A stretch of DNA of 64,000 nucleotides from TMED88 sp964515335. GTDB lineage: Bacteria; Myxococcota_A; UBA9160; UBA4427. The position numbers and the translations under genes are program-made. Positions 9,426 through 19,003 of the stretch are shown piece by piece (the stretch's first letter is position 1; every line of letters starts with the position of its first letter). Under the pieces are notes generated by a model that saw only the letters and a program-made list of their open reading frames with translations, ran no database searches and was not told where the DNA came from. Location: contig CAZETS010000004.1 of NCBI GenBank assembly GCA_964515335.1, forward strand, positions 49,010-113,009, written 5' to 3'.

Positions 9426-11120
9426 GTGATCGAAGCGAGCAGCCACGCCGGTCGGCGATCGCCGATCGTCCCGGCCCGACGCGACGACCTCGCCCTGCTG
9501 CTCGGCGCCCTGGTGATCGGCGCGGCCTGGAGGCTGCCGGGCGTCGGCGAGGCGTTCCTCTTCGGCGACGAGTTGCACACGCTCTTCGAGCTGCCCCGCG
9601 GCTTCGCGCATCTGCTGTCGCACTTCAGCGCCACGGGATCGGGGCTGGCCCTGCCGTTGCTGCAGCGGCTGCTCGTCGACGCCTTCGGGCCGAATCACTG
9701 GGCGATTCGCGCGCCGGCGTGGATCCCCGGCCTGCTGCTCCTTCCGGCGACGTTCGTCGTGGTGCGCAGCCGGCTCGGCGACCGCGTCGCGATCGGCGCG
9801 ACCTGGCTCGTAGCCGTGAGCCCGCTGCTGATCTTCTACAGCCGCTTCGCAAGGTCGTACGCGCTGGTCGCCCTGCTCGTGCTGCTCCTGCTCGACCGCG
9901 TCGATGCGGCCCTCGAGGAGGGCCGTCTGGGCGCCCGGCGCTTCGCCGCGCTCGCACTGCTGGCCGGGGCCGCGGCCTGGGCGCACCCGACCGCGCTCGG
10001 CAGCGTCGCGCCGGTGATGATCGCCGGTGCGCTGGCGGCACGCTTCGGGCGAGGCCCGCGCCCGGAAGCATCGCGAGACGTGGCGCTCGGGTTGCTCGCC
10101 GCACTGGCGGCCGGGGGCCTCCTGTGCGCCGCACTGCACTGGCCGGCCCGCGAGTCGCTGCTGGCGTTCGTGTCGACGAAGACCTCCTTGCAGGTCTACG
10201 AGGGCGCCTTCGGGACGCTCGACGTGGCCGCGCTCGCCACCGGCAGCCGAACGGCGGCGATCGGCCTCGGCCTGCTGGCGCTCGGTGCGGCCGCCGGGAC
10301 GGCGCGCGCCCGGGGCTGGCGCTCGGCGCCGCTGCTCGCCGCCGCCTTCGCTCCGCCATTGGTCATCGCGGCCGTGCGTCCCTATGGCGACGCCTACGCG
10401 TACGCCCGCTACCTGATCGCCGCCCTGCCCCCTCTCTTCGTGCTGAGCGCCTGGGGGCTCGACCGGCTGCTGGCCGCGGCTTCGAAGCGGGCGGGCGAGC
10501 GTTCGGCGTGGGTGACGGCCGCGCTAGCGCTGATCCTGCTGGGCGCGGGCCCGCCGGCCAGCTTCCTCGACGCGACGCCCCAGCACGCCAACACGTACCT
10601 GGGCCTGCGCACGCTGCCCGCCTTCGACGCCCCGTGGCCCGGCGCGCCCGGGTTCTACGAGCAGCTCGCCGCCGAGCACGCGAGCACCGGTACGGCCCCC
10701 GTGCTCGTCGAGGTGCCGGCGCTCACCACGCGCACCCGGCACCTGCTTCGCCAGCACCAGCGGCAACACGGCGGACGCACGCTGCTCGGGCCGCTGCCGG
10801 GCGAGTTTCCGTCGATTCCCGCCGGCCCCTACGTGCCGGTCCACGAGCCGGGGCGGCTCGAGTCTTCGGGCGCCGACTACGTGGTCGTCCACCTCGACGT
10901 GTCGGCCGAGATCGCGCGCTACTGGGCCTGGGTGTACGGCGCTGAGAACGCCCCCGCCCGGCCGGGGGCGGACGCCGCCTACCTGGCGCGACACGAACGC
11001 TACGGCGGACTACTGCCGCGTCCGGATCCACGGCTGCTCGCGAGTCTCGCACGCCGCTTCGGGAAGCCTGTCTACGTCGACGACAGCATCGTCGTCCACG
11101 GGATCACGCCCGCCGACTAG
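9426..11120 (+). CDS. Glycosyltransferase family 39 (ArnT/PMT-like) integral membrane protein
   Basis: A 564-residue polytopic membrane protein with the layout of dolichyl/undecaprenyl-phosphate mannosyltransferase-like enzymes (GT-C fold): a first helix (LALLLGALVIGAAW), then an acidic loop-1 motif FGDELHTLFE, about ten further helices, and the family segment FYSRFARSYALVALLVLLLL. A soluble C-terminal part starts at about residue 390. Such enzymes transfer a sugar from a lipid carrier to lipid A or to proteins on the periplasmic side; the acceptor is unknown. The GTG at 9426 is the start that leaves a short basic leader before helix 1. It is convergent with the rhomboid-like gene, 10 bp apart. 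Confidence 0.8.
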   Translation: MIEASSHAGRRSPIVPARRDDLALLLGALVIGAAWRLPGVGEAFLFGDELHTLFELPRGFAHLLSHFSATGSGLALPLLQRLLVDAFGPNHWAIRAPAWIPGLLLLPATFVVVRSRLGDRVAIGATWLVAVSPLLIFYSRFARSYALVALLVLLLLDRVDAALEEGRLGARRFAALALLAGAAAWAHPTALGSVAPVMIAGALAARFGRGPRPEASRDVALGLLAALAAGGLLCAALHWPARESLLAFVSTKTSLQVYEGAFGTLDVAALATGSRTAAIGLGLLALGAAAGTARARGWRSAPLLAAAFAPPLVIAAVRPYGDAYAYARYLIAALPPLFVLSAWGLDRLLAAASKRAGERSAWVTAALALILLGAGPPASFLDATPQHANTYLGLRTLPAFDAPWPGAPGFYEQLAAEHASTGTAPVLVEVPALTTRTRHLLRQHQRQHGGRTLLGPLPGEFPSIPAGPYVPVHEPGRLESSGADYVVVHLDVSAEIARYWAWVYGAENAPARPGADAAYLARHERYGGLLPRPDPRLLASLARRFGKPVYVDDSIVVHGITPAD

Positions 11121-11130
11121 CAGCCTGCCC

Positions 11131-12924
11131 TCAGACCTCGGCGCCGAGCACCTCGCGCTCGTAGCAGGCCGAGTCGGCGTAGCGGGCGAACCGCGAGCCG
11201 GCGAGTGACGAACCGTCGGGCAGCAACGAGGCGCCGCTCTGCTCGACGATCCCCGCCACCAGCTGGCGCAGGGCGTCCAGCGCGGAGTCGGCCGCCGGAA
11301 CCACCCGGCGCGGATCGAAGCGATTGCTGTGGAAGCGGACGACCTTGAGGGGCTGGTCCGGACTCGCGAGCCAGTTGAGCACCAGGTCGACGATCAGCAC
11401 CGGCTTGTCGGAGAGACCGGCCACGGCCGCCACTGCCACCGCCTCGACGCGCTCGAAGGGAATGCGGCTGACGCCCTTGCCCTCCACCTCGACCTCGAGC
11501 GCGTGCTCCTTGGCGCCGATCGGCACGCCCACCACGAGCTTCAGCGCACGCAGGGGCGGGTCGCCGAGGTCGAAGTCCGTCTCGAGCTCGTCGTCGCCGA
11601 AGGGGTGGGCGAGGCGCGACGGGTCGGGCAGCTCGCCGGCCTCCAGACCGAGCGCGTCGGGCGAGAGCGCGTCGGCTTCCAGGTACGAGTCGTCGGGGTA
11701 GCCGTCCGGCAGCCCGTCCCCGTCCAGCAGCGACGGCGACTCGCCTGCGTCCGTGTCCGCTGCGAGTCCGTGACGCAGGCCCGGATCGTTCCAGGCTTCC
11801 GGCGGGCCGCCCGGCGCTGTCGGGTCGTCGGCGAGCCCGGCCGCCCCCTCGTCGAGCTCGCGCTCGATACTCGCGACCGGCAGCGCGTTCGGGTCGACGA
11901 CTTCGGAAGCGACCGGCAGGGCCGGGCTGTCGAGATCGACGTCGGACTCGACCGGGTAGCAGGTCGTCTCGTGAGCGGCCGGCTGCGGGGGGTCCGCGGA
12001 CGGCAGCTGCGAACGCTCGGCCTCGTGCTGTGCCGGGCTGTGATCGGAGTCGCCGTCGAGATCCATCTGCCGGGCCAGCCGGCGCTCGAGGCCGACCAGC
12101 TGCAGGAACACCGCGGCCCCGGCTCCGAACACGAGCCCGCTCGCCAGTGTGAAGAGGGGCGCCGCATCGACGTTCTCGACCCGGATCCCGCGTGCGAGGT
12201 AGAACTCGGCGAACGCCCAGGCGGGAATCAGCGCGAACCCGGGCAGCGGCAGCCGCCCCCCGAAGCCGCGCACCCAATACGCGCCGAGCACCGCCGACAC
12301 CAGCCCACTCGCACCGCTGAGCGGCGCGCCGCCAGCGAAGTCGAACAGCCGGAACACGACCGACGGAAGGGTCGCCGCGAGCAGACAGAACGCGCCGAAG
12401 ACCGGCGCCGTCCAGGCGATTTCGAGCGAGATGCCCGCCAGCACGAAGAACACGAGACTGACCGCCAGCGCGAGCAGGCTCGAGTGGACGAAGGCGTGGG
12501 AGAAGTGGTTGACGGTCTCTGTGGTCGGCCCGGTCACGCCGAAGCGCCAGGCCGGGAACTCGCGCATGCGCAACTCGAATGCCTCGTCGGCCAACGCCTC
12601 GAACTTCCGCTGCGTGCGCTCCTGCATGCGCGACGAGAGGATCGCGCCCGTGCCTGCGTCCTCTTGCCGGGCATGGGCCGCCTCGACGACGTCCACGAAA
12701 GCGGGGCCGAGCAGCTCGCGGTTGCGCTCGGAGACCTCGACACCGGCGTTCTGCTCGAGGAAGTTGCGCGCGGCGTCGAGGGCGGCGGGGCTGGCGCTGC
12801 CCTCGCCGACGTCCGGAGCCAACGCGGCCGCCGTGGCGAGGGCCATGAGGCCCGCCAAGACGAGGGTGACGAAGGGCCGGCGCGGCGGACGGGAGACCTG
12901 GCTGGTGGCGAGCTTTCGTTGCAC
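11131..12924 (-). CDS. Rhomboid-like membrane protein, catalytic His apparently missing
   Basis: About 597 residues if the GTG at 12924 is used (an ATG at 12987 is the alternative). A signal-anchor lies at residues 18-37, a periplasmic helical stretch follows, and a rhomboid-type bundle spans about 140-280. Recognisable: HFSHAFVH (H140, H143, H147), corresponding to the HxxxH of TM2, and the serine motif LSGASGLVSAVLGAYW (S206). In TM6, where active rhomboids have AHxxG, the sequence is LFTLASGLVFGAG: the catalytic His position is Leu or Thr. The oxyanion Asn of TM2 is also not conserved. An acidic linker (287-480) leads to an unfamiliar C-terminal domain of about 115 residues. It is either an inactive rhomboid or a divergent member. 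Confidence 0.7.
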   Translation of the reverse strand: MQRKLATSQVSRPPRRPFVTLVLAGLMALATAAALAPDVGEGSASPAALDAARNFLEQNAGVEVSERNRELLGPAFVDVVEAAHARQEDAGTGAILSSRMQERTQRKFEALADEAFELRMREFPAWRFGVTGPTTETVNHFSHAFVHSSLLALAVSLVFFVLAGISLEIAWTAPVFGAFCLLAATLPSVVFRLFDFAGGAPLSGASGLVSAVLGAYWVRGFGGRLPLPGFALIPAWAFAEFYLARGIRVENVDAAPLFTLASGLVFGAGAAVFLQLVGLERRLARQMDLDGDSDHSPAQHEAERSQLPSADPPQPAAHETTCYPVESDVDLDSPALPVASEVVDPNALPVASIERELDEGAAGLADDPTAPGGPPEAWNDPGLRHGLAADTDAGESPSLLDGDGLPDGYPDDSYLEADALSPDALGLEAGELPDPSRLAHPFGDDELETDFDLGDPPLRALKLVVGVPIGAKEHALEVEVEGKGVSRIPFERVEAVAVAAVAGLSDKPVLIVDLVLNWLASPDQPLKVVRFHSNRFDPRRVVPAADSALDALRQLVAGIVEQSGASLLPDGSSLAGSRFARYADSACYEREVLGAEV

Positions 12925-13122
12925 GGCTTCCTCGGCGACGGGCGGCGCGGCACCCACACGGCCCGGGCGAACGCGTCCGCCCCGCATGTGCGTCCCGTCA
13001 CCGCAACACTGCCGCTCAACAACGGAAAGTCGGGACGCGAGCTGAAGCGCTTTCCCCGCCGACGCGCGACCCTTGGGGAGCGCCCCGGTTCCGGTCGCGG
13101 GCTCGAAGGGGTGTGCTAACCC

Positions 13123-15198
13123 GTGGCCACGCCAATGGAATCCATCACCGATCGGCGCTCCCGCCTCGCGCCGCGAGCACACCCGGGCCCGCTTTTCCGT
13201 GTCTGGCTCGTCGCCGCGTGGGTGGGCGCGGCCGCGCTGCCCGGTTGCGGTCCCGGCGAGCCCGAGGCGGCGCCCGCCGCCGAAGCGCCGACCGCATCGA
13301 ACGCGGCCCCCACCCCGCTCGACCTCGGTCTCTCGGCCGACGCCCGGATCGACACCTGGGCGATGCTGGTCGAGGACGTGGAGGCCGAGCGGCACCCCTC
13401 GGACGGCGGGGGCAGCGCCTGGCTCGACCTCGATCCCTCACCGCGGGTTCCGGCCGCGAGCCCGGCGCGGCTGCCGGTCGTCTTCGAGACCGGACCGCTC
13501 GGCGTCGCCGAGGGCGGCGCCGTCTTCCTGCAGCCGTCGCCGTTCTGGGACTGGGATCCGCCCCAGACCCGCTACCCCGACGCCCCGGGCTACACGACGG
13601 TGTCGACGGACGCCGAGGGCGTCGAACTCGAGGCCGACGACGCCACCAACGCGTTCCTCGCCGTGACGATCCGGGGCCGCGCGCTCCGGCCGGGCGAGCA
13701 GCTGCGCTTCGTGTACGGCGACGGAGAGGTCGGCGCGCGGGTCGATCGCTTCGCCGAGGAACGGAGTCCGCTGTACGTCTCCGTCGACGGCGACGGAGAC
13801 GGCGTGCGCGCCACCGTCCGCAACGGACCCCGCGTCGACGTCGCCGCCCACGCGCCGCGACAGCTGCACGCCGCGATCGACTCGACGGCTGCGCGGGGCG
13901 CTCCGGTGCGGCTGGTCGTGGCCGCCCTCGATGCCCTCGGCAATGCGACCCGCGTGGAGCACGGCGGTGTCGCCTTCGTCGATCCGCCGGCGGGCGCGAA
14001 GCTGCCCTCGTCGATCGATCTGTCCGGCGACGCCGAAGGACACCGGACGCTCGTCGTCGAGGGGCTGCCGGCCGGCATCCACCGGCTGGAGCTGCGCGGG
14101 ACCGGCGACCTCAGCGGAATGGCCGCCACCACCAATCCCGTGGTGGTGCGCGACGGCGTCGAGCGCGTGCTGTGGGCCGACCTGCACGGCCACTCGCAGC
14201 TCTCCGACGGCACGGGCACGCCGGACCAGTATTACGGCTACGCGCGCGACGTAGCCGGGCTCGACGTCAGCGCGTTGACCGACCACGACCACTGGGGCAT
14301 GACGCAGCTCGACGCCGACCCGGAGGCCTGGGCGACGATTCGCGAAAGCGTGGAGCGCTTCCACGAGCCGGGCAGCTTCGTGGCGCTGCTCGGCTACGAG
14401 TGGACGAGCTGGCTGCACGGCCACCGGCACGTGCTCTACTTCGATCAGCACGACGATCGGCAGGTGCTGTCGAGCCTCGACCCCGAGTACGAGACGCCGG
14501 CACAGCTCTGGGACGCGCTTCGTGGGCAAGACGCGCTCACCTTCGCCCACCACTCGGCAGGCGGCCCGGTCTCGACGAACTGGCGCTTCTATCCGCCCGA
14601 TCCCGAGCTCGAACCGGTCACCGAGGTCGTGTCGGTGCACGGCAGCAGCGAGGCGCCCGACTCGCCGCACCCCATCTACGACCCCGTCCCCGGCAACTTC
14701 GTGCGCGACGTCATCGAGGCCGGCTACGTGCTCGGCTTCATCGGCAGCGGAGACAGCCACGACGGGCACCCCGGCCTCGTCCACCTGGCGGACGCCGGCG
14801 GGGCGGGCGGACTGGCCGCGATCCGCAGCGAGGAGCTCACACGAGACGGCGTCCTCGAGGCACTTCGGGCGCGGCGCACCTACGCGACCGACGGATCGCG
14901 CATCTGGCTCGACGTCCGCATCGACGATCGGGCCATGGGCGAGATGATCGGCGTCGACCCGGAACGCTCCGAGAGCCACACACTCGCAATCGAGATCGCA
15001 GGCACCGCGCCGATCGACCACGTCGACCTGATCCGTTCGGGCCACACGGCCCGCATCGACGGCGAAGGCCGACTCGATCTCGCCATCACGCGCGAGATCC
15101 CGCCACTCGCACCGGGCGAGTACCACTACGTCCGCGTCGTGCAGACCGACGGACGTGCAGCCTGGTCGAGCCCGATCTTCGCGCGCCTGCCCGAGTAG
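13123..15198 (+). CDS. Exported PHP-domain metallohydrolase (CehA/DUF3604-like)
   Basis: A 691-residue protein with a hydrophobic signal ending in LPGC, probably a lipoprotein, followed by a Pro/Ala linker. Residues about 50-340 look like beta-sandwich domains. From about 350 comes a PHP-type hydrolase with the metal-binding motifs DLHGHSQLSDG, ALTDHDHWGM, FAHHSAGG (about 473) and GSGDSHDGHPG (about 541), and a C-terminal beta-rich part. CehA/McbA and DUF3604 relatives hydrolyse small esters, carbamates or phosphoesters; no substrate can be named. Start GTG 13123 or ATG 13135. It is divergent from the rhomboid-like gene, with about 200 bp of shared upstream sequence. Confidence 0.82.
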   Translation: MATPMESITDRRSRLAPRAHPGPLFRVWLVAAWVGAAALPGCGPGEPEAAPAAEAPTASNAAPTPLDLGLSADARIDTWAMLVEDVEAERHPSDGGGSAWLDLDPSPRVPAASPARLPVVFETGPLGVAEGGAVFLQPSPFWDWDPPQTRYPDAPGYTTVSTDAEGVELEADDATNAFLAVTIRGRALRPGEQLRFVYGDGEVGARVDRFAEERSPLYVSVDGDGDGVRATVRNGPRVDVAAHAPRQLHAAIDSTAARGAPVRLVVAALDALGNATRVEHGGVAFVDPPAGAKLPSSIDLSGDAEGHRTLVVEGLPAGIHRLELRGTGDLSGMAATTNPVVVRDGVERVLWADLHGHSQLSDGTGTPDQYYGYARDVAGLDVSALTDHDHWGMTQLDADPEAWATIRESVERFHEPGSFVALLGYEWTSWLHGHRHVLYFDQHDDRQVLSSLDPEYETPAQLWDALRGQDALTFAHHSAGGPVSTNWRFYPPDPELEPVTEVVSVHGSSEAPDSPHPIYDPVPGNFVRDVIEAGYVLGFIGSGDSHDGHPGLVHLADAGGAGGLAAIRSEELTRDGVLEALRARRTYATDGSRIWLDVRIDDRAMGEMIGVDPERSESHTLAIEIAGTAPIDHVDLIRSGHTARIDGEGRLDLAITREIPPLAPGEYHYVRVVQTDGRAAWSSPIFARLPE

Positions 15199-15207
15199 CG
15201 GCCCCGG

Positions 15208-15810
15208 TCAGGAGCGGGAAGCGAGGCGGCGCGCGGTCTCGGGGAGCAGCGCAAAGAAGAAGGCGCTGACCGGCTCGTCGGTGTGGTTCACCCAGCTGTG
15301 CGGCGTCTTCGTGTCGAAGTGGAGCGTGTCACCGGGGGCGAGTTCCCACTCGTCCTCACCGACGGTGACGCGCAGCCGGCCTTCGTCGACCATGATGACC
15401 AGCTCTCCCGAATAGGAGAGCGGCGTCGCGTCCGGAGCGCTGACCGTTCCGTGCCCCGGCGGGTGCGTGACGCGCCAGAGATCGATGCAGGCGTTCTCGA
15501 TCGCGCCGGTCACGCGCTGCAGCTCGGCGCCACCGTGAGACGCGGAGATCGACTCGCGCGAGCCAACGCGCAACACGGCTGCCGAGTTCGCCTCGACGAC
15601 CGTCTCCTCGAAGAGTTCGTGGGCGCGCCGGCCGAGCCCGTTGACCAGCTTGAGCAGCACGCTGATGGTCGGAACCGTCTGCAGGTTCTCGATCTTGTGG
15701 ACGGTGCTGGCGGAGACGCCCGCGCTCTCCGAGACTTCCTGGAGCGTGAGGCCGGCCTCGAGGCGCCATGCCTTCACGCGTTCGGCGATCCGCTGCAGCT
15801 CTTCCCGCAT
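15208..15810 (-). CDS. XRE-family transcriptional regulator with cupin sensor domain
   Basis: 200 residues. The N-terminal Cro/C1 helix-turn-helix spans about 8-65 (LTLQEVSESAGVSASTVHKIE). The C-terminal cupin spans about 110-195, with YSGELVIMVDEGRLRVTVG and a second motif LAPGDTLHFDTKTPHSWVN. This layout is common in regulators that sense small metabolites, such as polyamine (PuuR-type) or amino-acid catabolism regulators. The target is unknown. It is convergent with the PHP hydrolase and divergent from the downstream glycosyltransferase (42 bp between starts), so the glycosyltransferase promoter overlaps its own control region. Confidence 0.88.
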   Translation of the reverse strand: MREELQRIAERVKAWRLEAGLTLQEVSESAGVSASTVHKIENLQTVPTISVLLKLVNGLGRRAHELFEETVVEANSAAVLRVGSRESISASHGGAELQRVTGAIENACIDLWRVTHPPGHGTVSAPDATPLSYSGELVIMVDEGRLRVTVGEDEWELAPGDTLHFDTKTPHSWVNHTDEPVSAFFFALLPETARRLASRS

Positions 15811-15852
15811 CCGTCCCTCGCTTGCCCGCCCGGACTACTCTACACGAGCACG

Positions 15853-16878
15853 ATGAGCCGCTCACCGGAAAGCGTCACACCCCGGGTCAGCGTACTGATG
15901 CCCGTTTACGACGCGGCCCGGACACTGCCGGCCTGCCTGCGGAGCCTCGCCCGCCAGACCGAGACGCGCTGGGAGTGCGTCGCCGTCGACGACGGGTCGC
16001 GCGACGAGAGCGCCGCCGTCCTGCAAGCCGCCGCCCGCCGCGACGCCCGCATCCGGGTCGTGTCGATGCCGCACCGGGGCATCGTGGCTGCGCTCGAGGC
16101 CGGCCTGGCGCACTGCCGCGCCCCGGTCGTCGCCCGCATGGACGCCGACGACTGGATGCACCGCGAACGGCTCGCCCTGCAGCTCTCGGCCCTGACCGCG
16201 CGTCCCGCTCTCTCGGCGATCGGGGCCCACGTCCGCGTGTTCCCGCGCAGCGGACTTCGCGACGGGCGGCGCCGCTACGAGTCGTGGCTGAACGGCCTTC
16301 GGGATGCGCGGTCGGTGCGGCGCGACGCCTACGTGGAGTGCCCCGTCGCCCATCCGACACTGATGGTGCGCCGCGATGTTCTCCGGGCCTTCGGCTATCG
16401 CGCACGCGGCTGGCCCGAGGACTACGACCTGGTGCTGCGTCTGCTCGGGGCGGGCCACGAGATCGGCGTACTGCCGCGTCGGCTCGTCGGCTGGCGCGAC
16501 ACTTCGGCACGACTCTCGCGTACGGCGCCCGAGTACGCGCTCGAGCGGTTCACCGACTGCAAGGCATTTCATCTCGCCCGCGGCTTGCTCGGCACGAGCG
16601 ATCGGTACGTCTTGTGGGGCTATGGCTCCACGGGGCGTGCCCTGCGGCGCGCCCTGTTGCGATACGACCGGGCCCCGAGTCACATCGTCGAACTCCATCC
16701 GGGCCGCCTCGGTCAACGGATTCACGGCGCCCCGGTGGTTGCCCCCGAGGCGCTCGCCGACATGCCGGCGACGCCGATCGTCGTCAGCGTGGCGGGCGAG
16801 GACCCGCGGGCGCTGATTCGACGAGCGCTTCGCGGGATGGGCTTGCGCGACGGCAGCGACTTCGTCTGCACCGCGTAG
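15853..16878 (+). CDS. Family 2 glycosyltransferase with C-terminal Rossmann-like domain
   Basis: 341 residues starting at the ATG within CACGATGAGC. The GT-A domain (about 10-220) has VSVLMPVYDAARTLPACL, CVAVDDGSRDES, the metal-binding DxD-type motif VARMDADDW and the acceptor-side WPEDYDLVLRLL. Residues about 245-341 form a separate module opening with YVLWGYGSTGRALRRALL, which looks like a dinucleotide-binding Gly-rich turn, then IHGAPVVAPEAL and PIVVSVAG. This tail resembles PglD-like or NAD-type Rossmann segments. The sugar and acceptor are unknown. The gene stands alone and starts 42 bp from the divergent XRE-cupin regulator. Confidence 0.86.
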   Translation: MSRSPESVTPRVSVLMPVYDAARTLPACLRSLARQTETRWECVAVDDGSRDESAAVLQAAARRDARIRVVSMPHRGIVAALEAGLAHCRAPVVARMDADDWMHRERLALQLSALTARPALSAIGAHVRVFPRSGLRDGRRRYESWLNGLRDARSVRRDAYVECPVAHPTLMVRRDVLRAFGYRARGWPEDYDLVLRLLGAGHEIGVLPRRLVGWRDTSARLSRTAPEYALERFTDCKAFHLARGLLGTSDRYVLWGYGSTGRALRRALLRYDRAPSHIVELHPGRLGQRIHGAPVVAPEALADMPATPIVVSVAGEDPRALIRRALRGMGLRDGSDFVCTA

Positions 16879-17053
16879 CGACGAGCCCGCAGCGGGTGCG
16901 AACGCTGGCGGATATGCGCCGGTGTGCACCCAGATGAACCGCCCCCTCCCACTCTTCGGCCCCGGCTGAGCCGCGGGGCGCGCAGCGAACGGCTATGCGG
17001 CGGCACGAGCGTTGCACTGCTCTCATGCACCACGGATGGTGAGGAGGCATGGC

Positions 17054-17422
17054 ATGAGCGCAGAGATCGTTCCGCTGCGACAGCGATTCGATCCGTCGAC
17101 GCCGGGCGCCGAGCGCCGCTACGACGGCGTCGTCTCCCGCATCAACCGGCTGTCCGCCCTGCGCGCCCACACGCGGCGCGAGTGCGCGGAGCTCGAGCGG
17201 CAGTTCGTCGACGACGAGCTGGTCGCGACGTCGGGGCCGCGCAGGGGCCGGCCGCTCACGGCGCGCGGGCGCCGGCAGCGGCTCGATCAGCTGCTCGCAA
17301 AGTCCGCGAGCCTCGTCGAGCAGGACCGCGAGTACGAGCGCCTGCGCGCACAGCTCGAAGGCATGAACCGCGCGATCGACGCCTGGGCGCGCGAGAACTG
17401 GGGGCTGGGCGAGCCCGAGTAG
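17054..17422 (+). CDS. Small hypothetical charged helical protein
   Basis: No family recognised. The 122-residue protein is highly charged and predicted helical. Two coiled-coil-like stretches (about 27-55 and 76-115, e.g. ALRAHTRRECAELERQF) flank a basic Gly/Arg hinge (GPRRGRPLTARGRRQR). The ATG at 17054 was chosen because GAGGAGG lies about 7 bp upstream, an unusually good Shine-Dalgarno for this window. It is cytoplasmic, with no signal or membrane segment. It converges on asnS with 24 bp between stops. Confidence 0.65.
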   Translation: MSAEIVPLRQRFDPSTPGAERRYDGVVSRINRLSALRAHTRRECAELERQFVDDELVATSGPRRGRPLTARGRRQRLDQLLAKSASLVEQDREYERLRAQLEGMNRAIDAWARENWGLGEPE

Positions 17423-17446
17423 CCGCGTCCACGCGGGTGCGCGTGA

Positions 17447-18829
17447 TCAGAACTCGGCGTTGCCCGGCACGCGCGGAAACGGGATGACGTCGCGGATGTT
17501 CGCCATGCCCGTGACGAACTGCACGAGCCGCTCGAAGCCGAGCCCGAAGCCCGAGTGGGGCACCGAGCCGTAGCGTCGCAGGTCGAGGTACCACCAGTAG
17601 TGGTCCTCGGGCAGCGACTGCTCGGCCATCCGGGTCCGCAGCACGTCCAGCCGATGCTCGCGCTGCGATCCGCCGATGATCTCGCCGATGCGGGGCACCA
17701 GCACGTCGAGGGCGCGCACGGTGCGCTCGTCGTCGTTCAGGTACATGTAGAAAGCCTTGATGCCGCGCGGGTAGTCGGTGACGATCAGCGGCCGGCCGAA
17801 GTGCTCCTCGGTGAGGAAGCGCTCGTGCTCGCTCTGCAGGTCTACCCCCCACTCGACCGGGAACTCGAACTCGCGACCACAGCCCTCCAGGATCGAGATC
17901 GCCTCGTCGTAGGTGATGCGGCCGAAGGGCTCTTCGATCACGTGGCCGATCGTCGACAGCACCCGATCGTCGATGCGCTCGTCGAAGAACGCCAGATCGT
18001 CCTCGCAGCTGTCGCGGACGGCGCCGAAGACCGACTTGAGGAAGTCCTCGGCGAGCGTCGCCAGCTCGCCGAGCTCGCAGAACGCCACCTCGGGCTCGAC
18101 CATCCAGAACTCGGCGAGATGACGGCTGGTGTTCGAGTTCTCGGCGCGGAACGTGGGGCCGAAGGTATAGACGCGGCTGTGCGAGAGCGCGCCGATCTCG
18201 GCCTCGAGCTGCCCCGACACGGTGAGGTACGTCGGCGCGCCGAAGAAGTCCTCCGTCCAGTCGACGCCGCCGCCCTCGCCCTGCGGCAGGTGTGTCGGGT
18301 CGAGGGCCGACACCCGGAACATCTCGCCCGCCCCCTCGGCGTCGGAGAGCGTGATGACCGGCGCGTGCAGCTGGATGAAGCCCTGCCGGTCGAAGAAGTC
18401 GTGGATCGCCCGGGCGGCCGCGTGGCGCACGCGCAGCACCGCACCGAGGGTGTTCGTGCGGGGGCGCAGGTGGGCGATCGTGCGCAGGAACTCGAAGCTG
18501 TGGCGTTTCTTCTGCAGCGGGTAGTCGTCGTCCACACCGCCCACCAGCGCGACCTGCGCGGCGTGGACCTCGTAGCGCTGCCCCTTGCCCGGCGACTCGA
18601 CGAGCTCGCCGGTCACCTCGATGGCGGCGCCGGTGCCGAGCGAGCGCACCACGTCGTCCCAGCCTCCGCAGCCGGGCTCGGCCACGATCTGCACGCCCTG
18701 CATGCACGAGCCGTCGTTCAGCTCGAGAAACGACATCTGCTTGGCGTGGCGCGCCGTGCGGAGCCAGCCGCGCAGCGCGACCTCTCCTCCCGCCGCGTCG
18801 CGCTCGAGCACCTCGCGAATCGATTCCAC
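17447..18829 (-). CDS. asnS: Asparagine-tRNA ligase
   Basis: Class IIb aminoacyl-tRNA synthetase, 460 residues as expected. An N-terminal OB-fold anticodon-binding domain (about 15-115) is followed by the catalytic domain with motif 2 FRAENSNTSRHLAEFWMVE, the insertion ISILEGCGREFEFP, and motif 3 GFGLGFERLVQFVTGM. Presence of VEPEVAF and FRAENSNTSRH fits AsnRS rather than AspRS. This implies direct Asn-tRNA formation, at least in addition to any amidotransferase route. The start ATG is well placed before the OB fold. It is divergent from the RbgA-like GTPase, with about 175 bp between starts. Confidence 0.96.
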   Translation of the reverse strand: MESIREVLERDAAGGEVALRGWLRTARHAKQMSFLELNDGSCMQGVQIVAEPGCGGWDDVVRSLGTGAAIEVTGELVESPGKGQRYEVHAAQVALVGGVDDDYPLQKKRHSFEFLRTIAHLRPRTNTLGAVLRVRHAAARAIHDFFDRQGFIQLHAPVITLSDAEGAGEMFRVSALDPTHLPQGEGGGVDWTEDFFGAPTYLTVSGQLEAEIGALSHSRVYTFGPTFRAENSNTSRHLAEFWMVEPEVAFCELGELATLAEDFLKSVFGAVRDSCEDDLAFFDERIDDRVLSTIGHVIEEPFGRITYDEAISILEGCGREFEFPVEWGVDLQSEHERFLTEEHFGRPLIVTDYPRGIKAFYMYLNDDERTVRALDVLVPRIGEIIGGSQREHRLDVLRTRMAEQSLPEDHYWWYLDLRRYGSVPHSGFGLGFERLVQFVTGMANIRDVIPFPRVPGNAEF

Positions 18830-19003
18830 CCGCTCCCGCCCCCGGTCTCTCCCACTCGGCCGCAGGGTAACGCCGCCTCGCCGCAGCGGGAATGCCCGAG
18901 GCGAGCGACGCGGGCGCCGCGCCGCCTTCGTGGTCCGACCCGGCCGTCGCTATCCTCGCGCCGCGCCCGTGCGGCACCTCACCTCCTCCTCCCCCGCGGC
19001 CCC

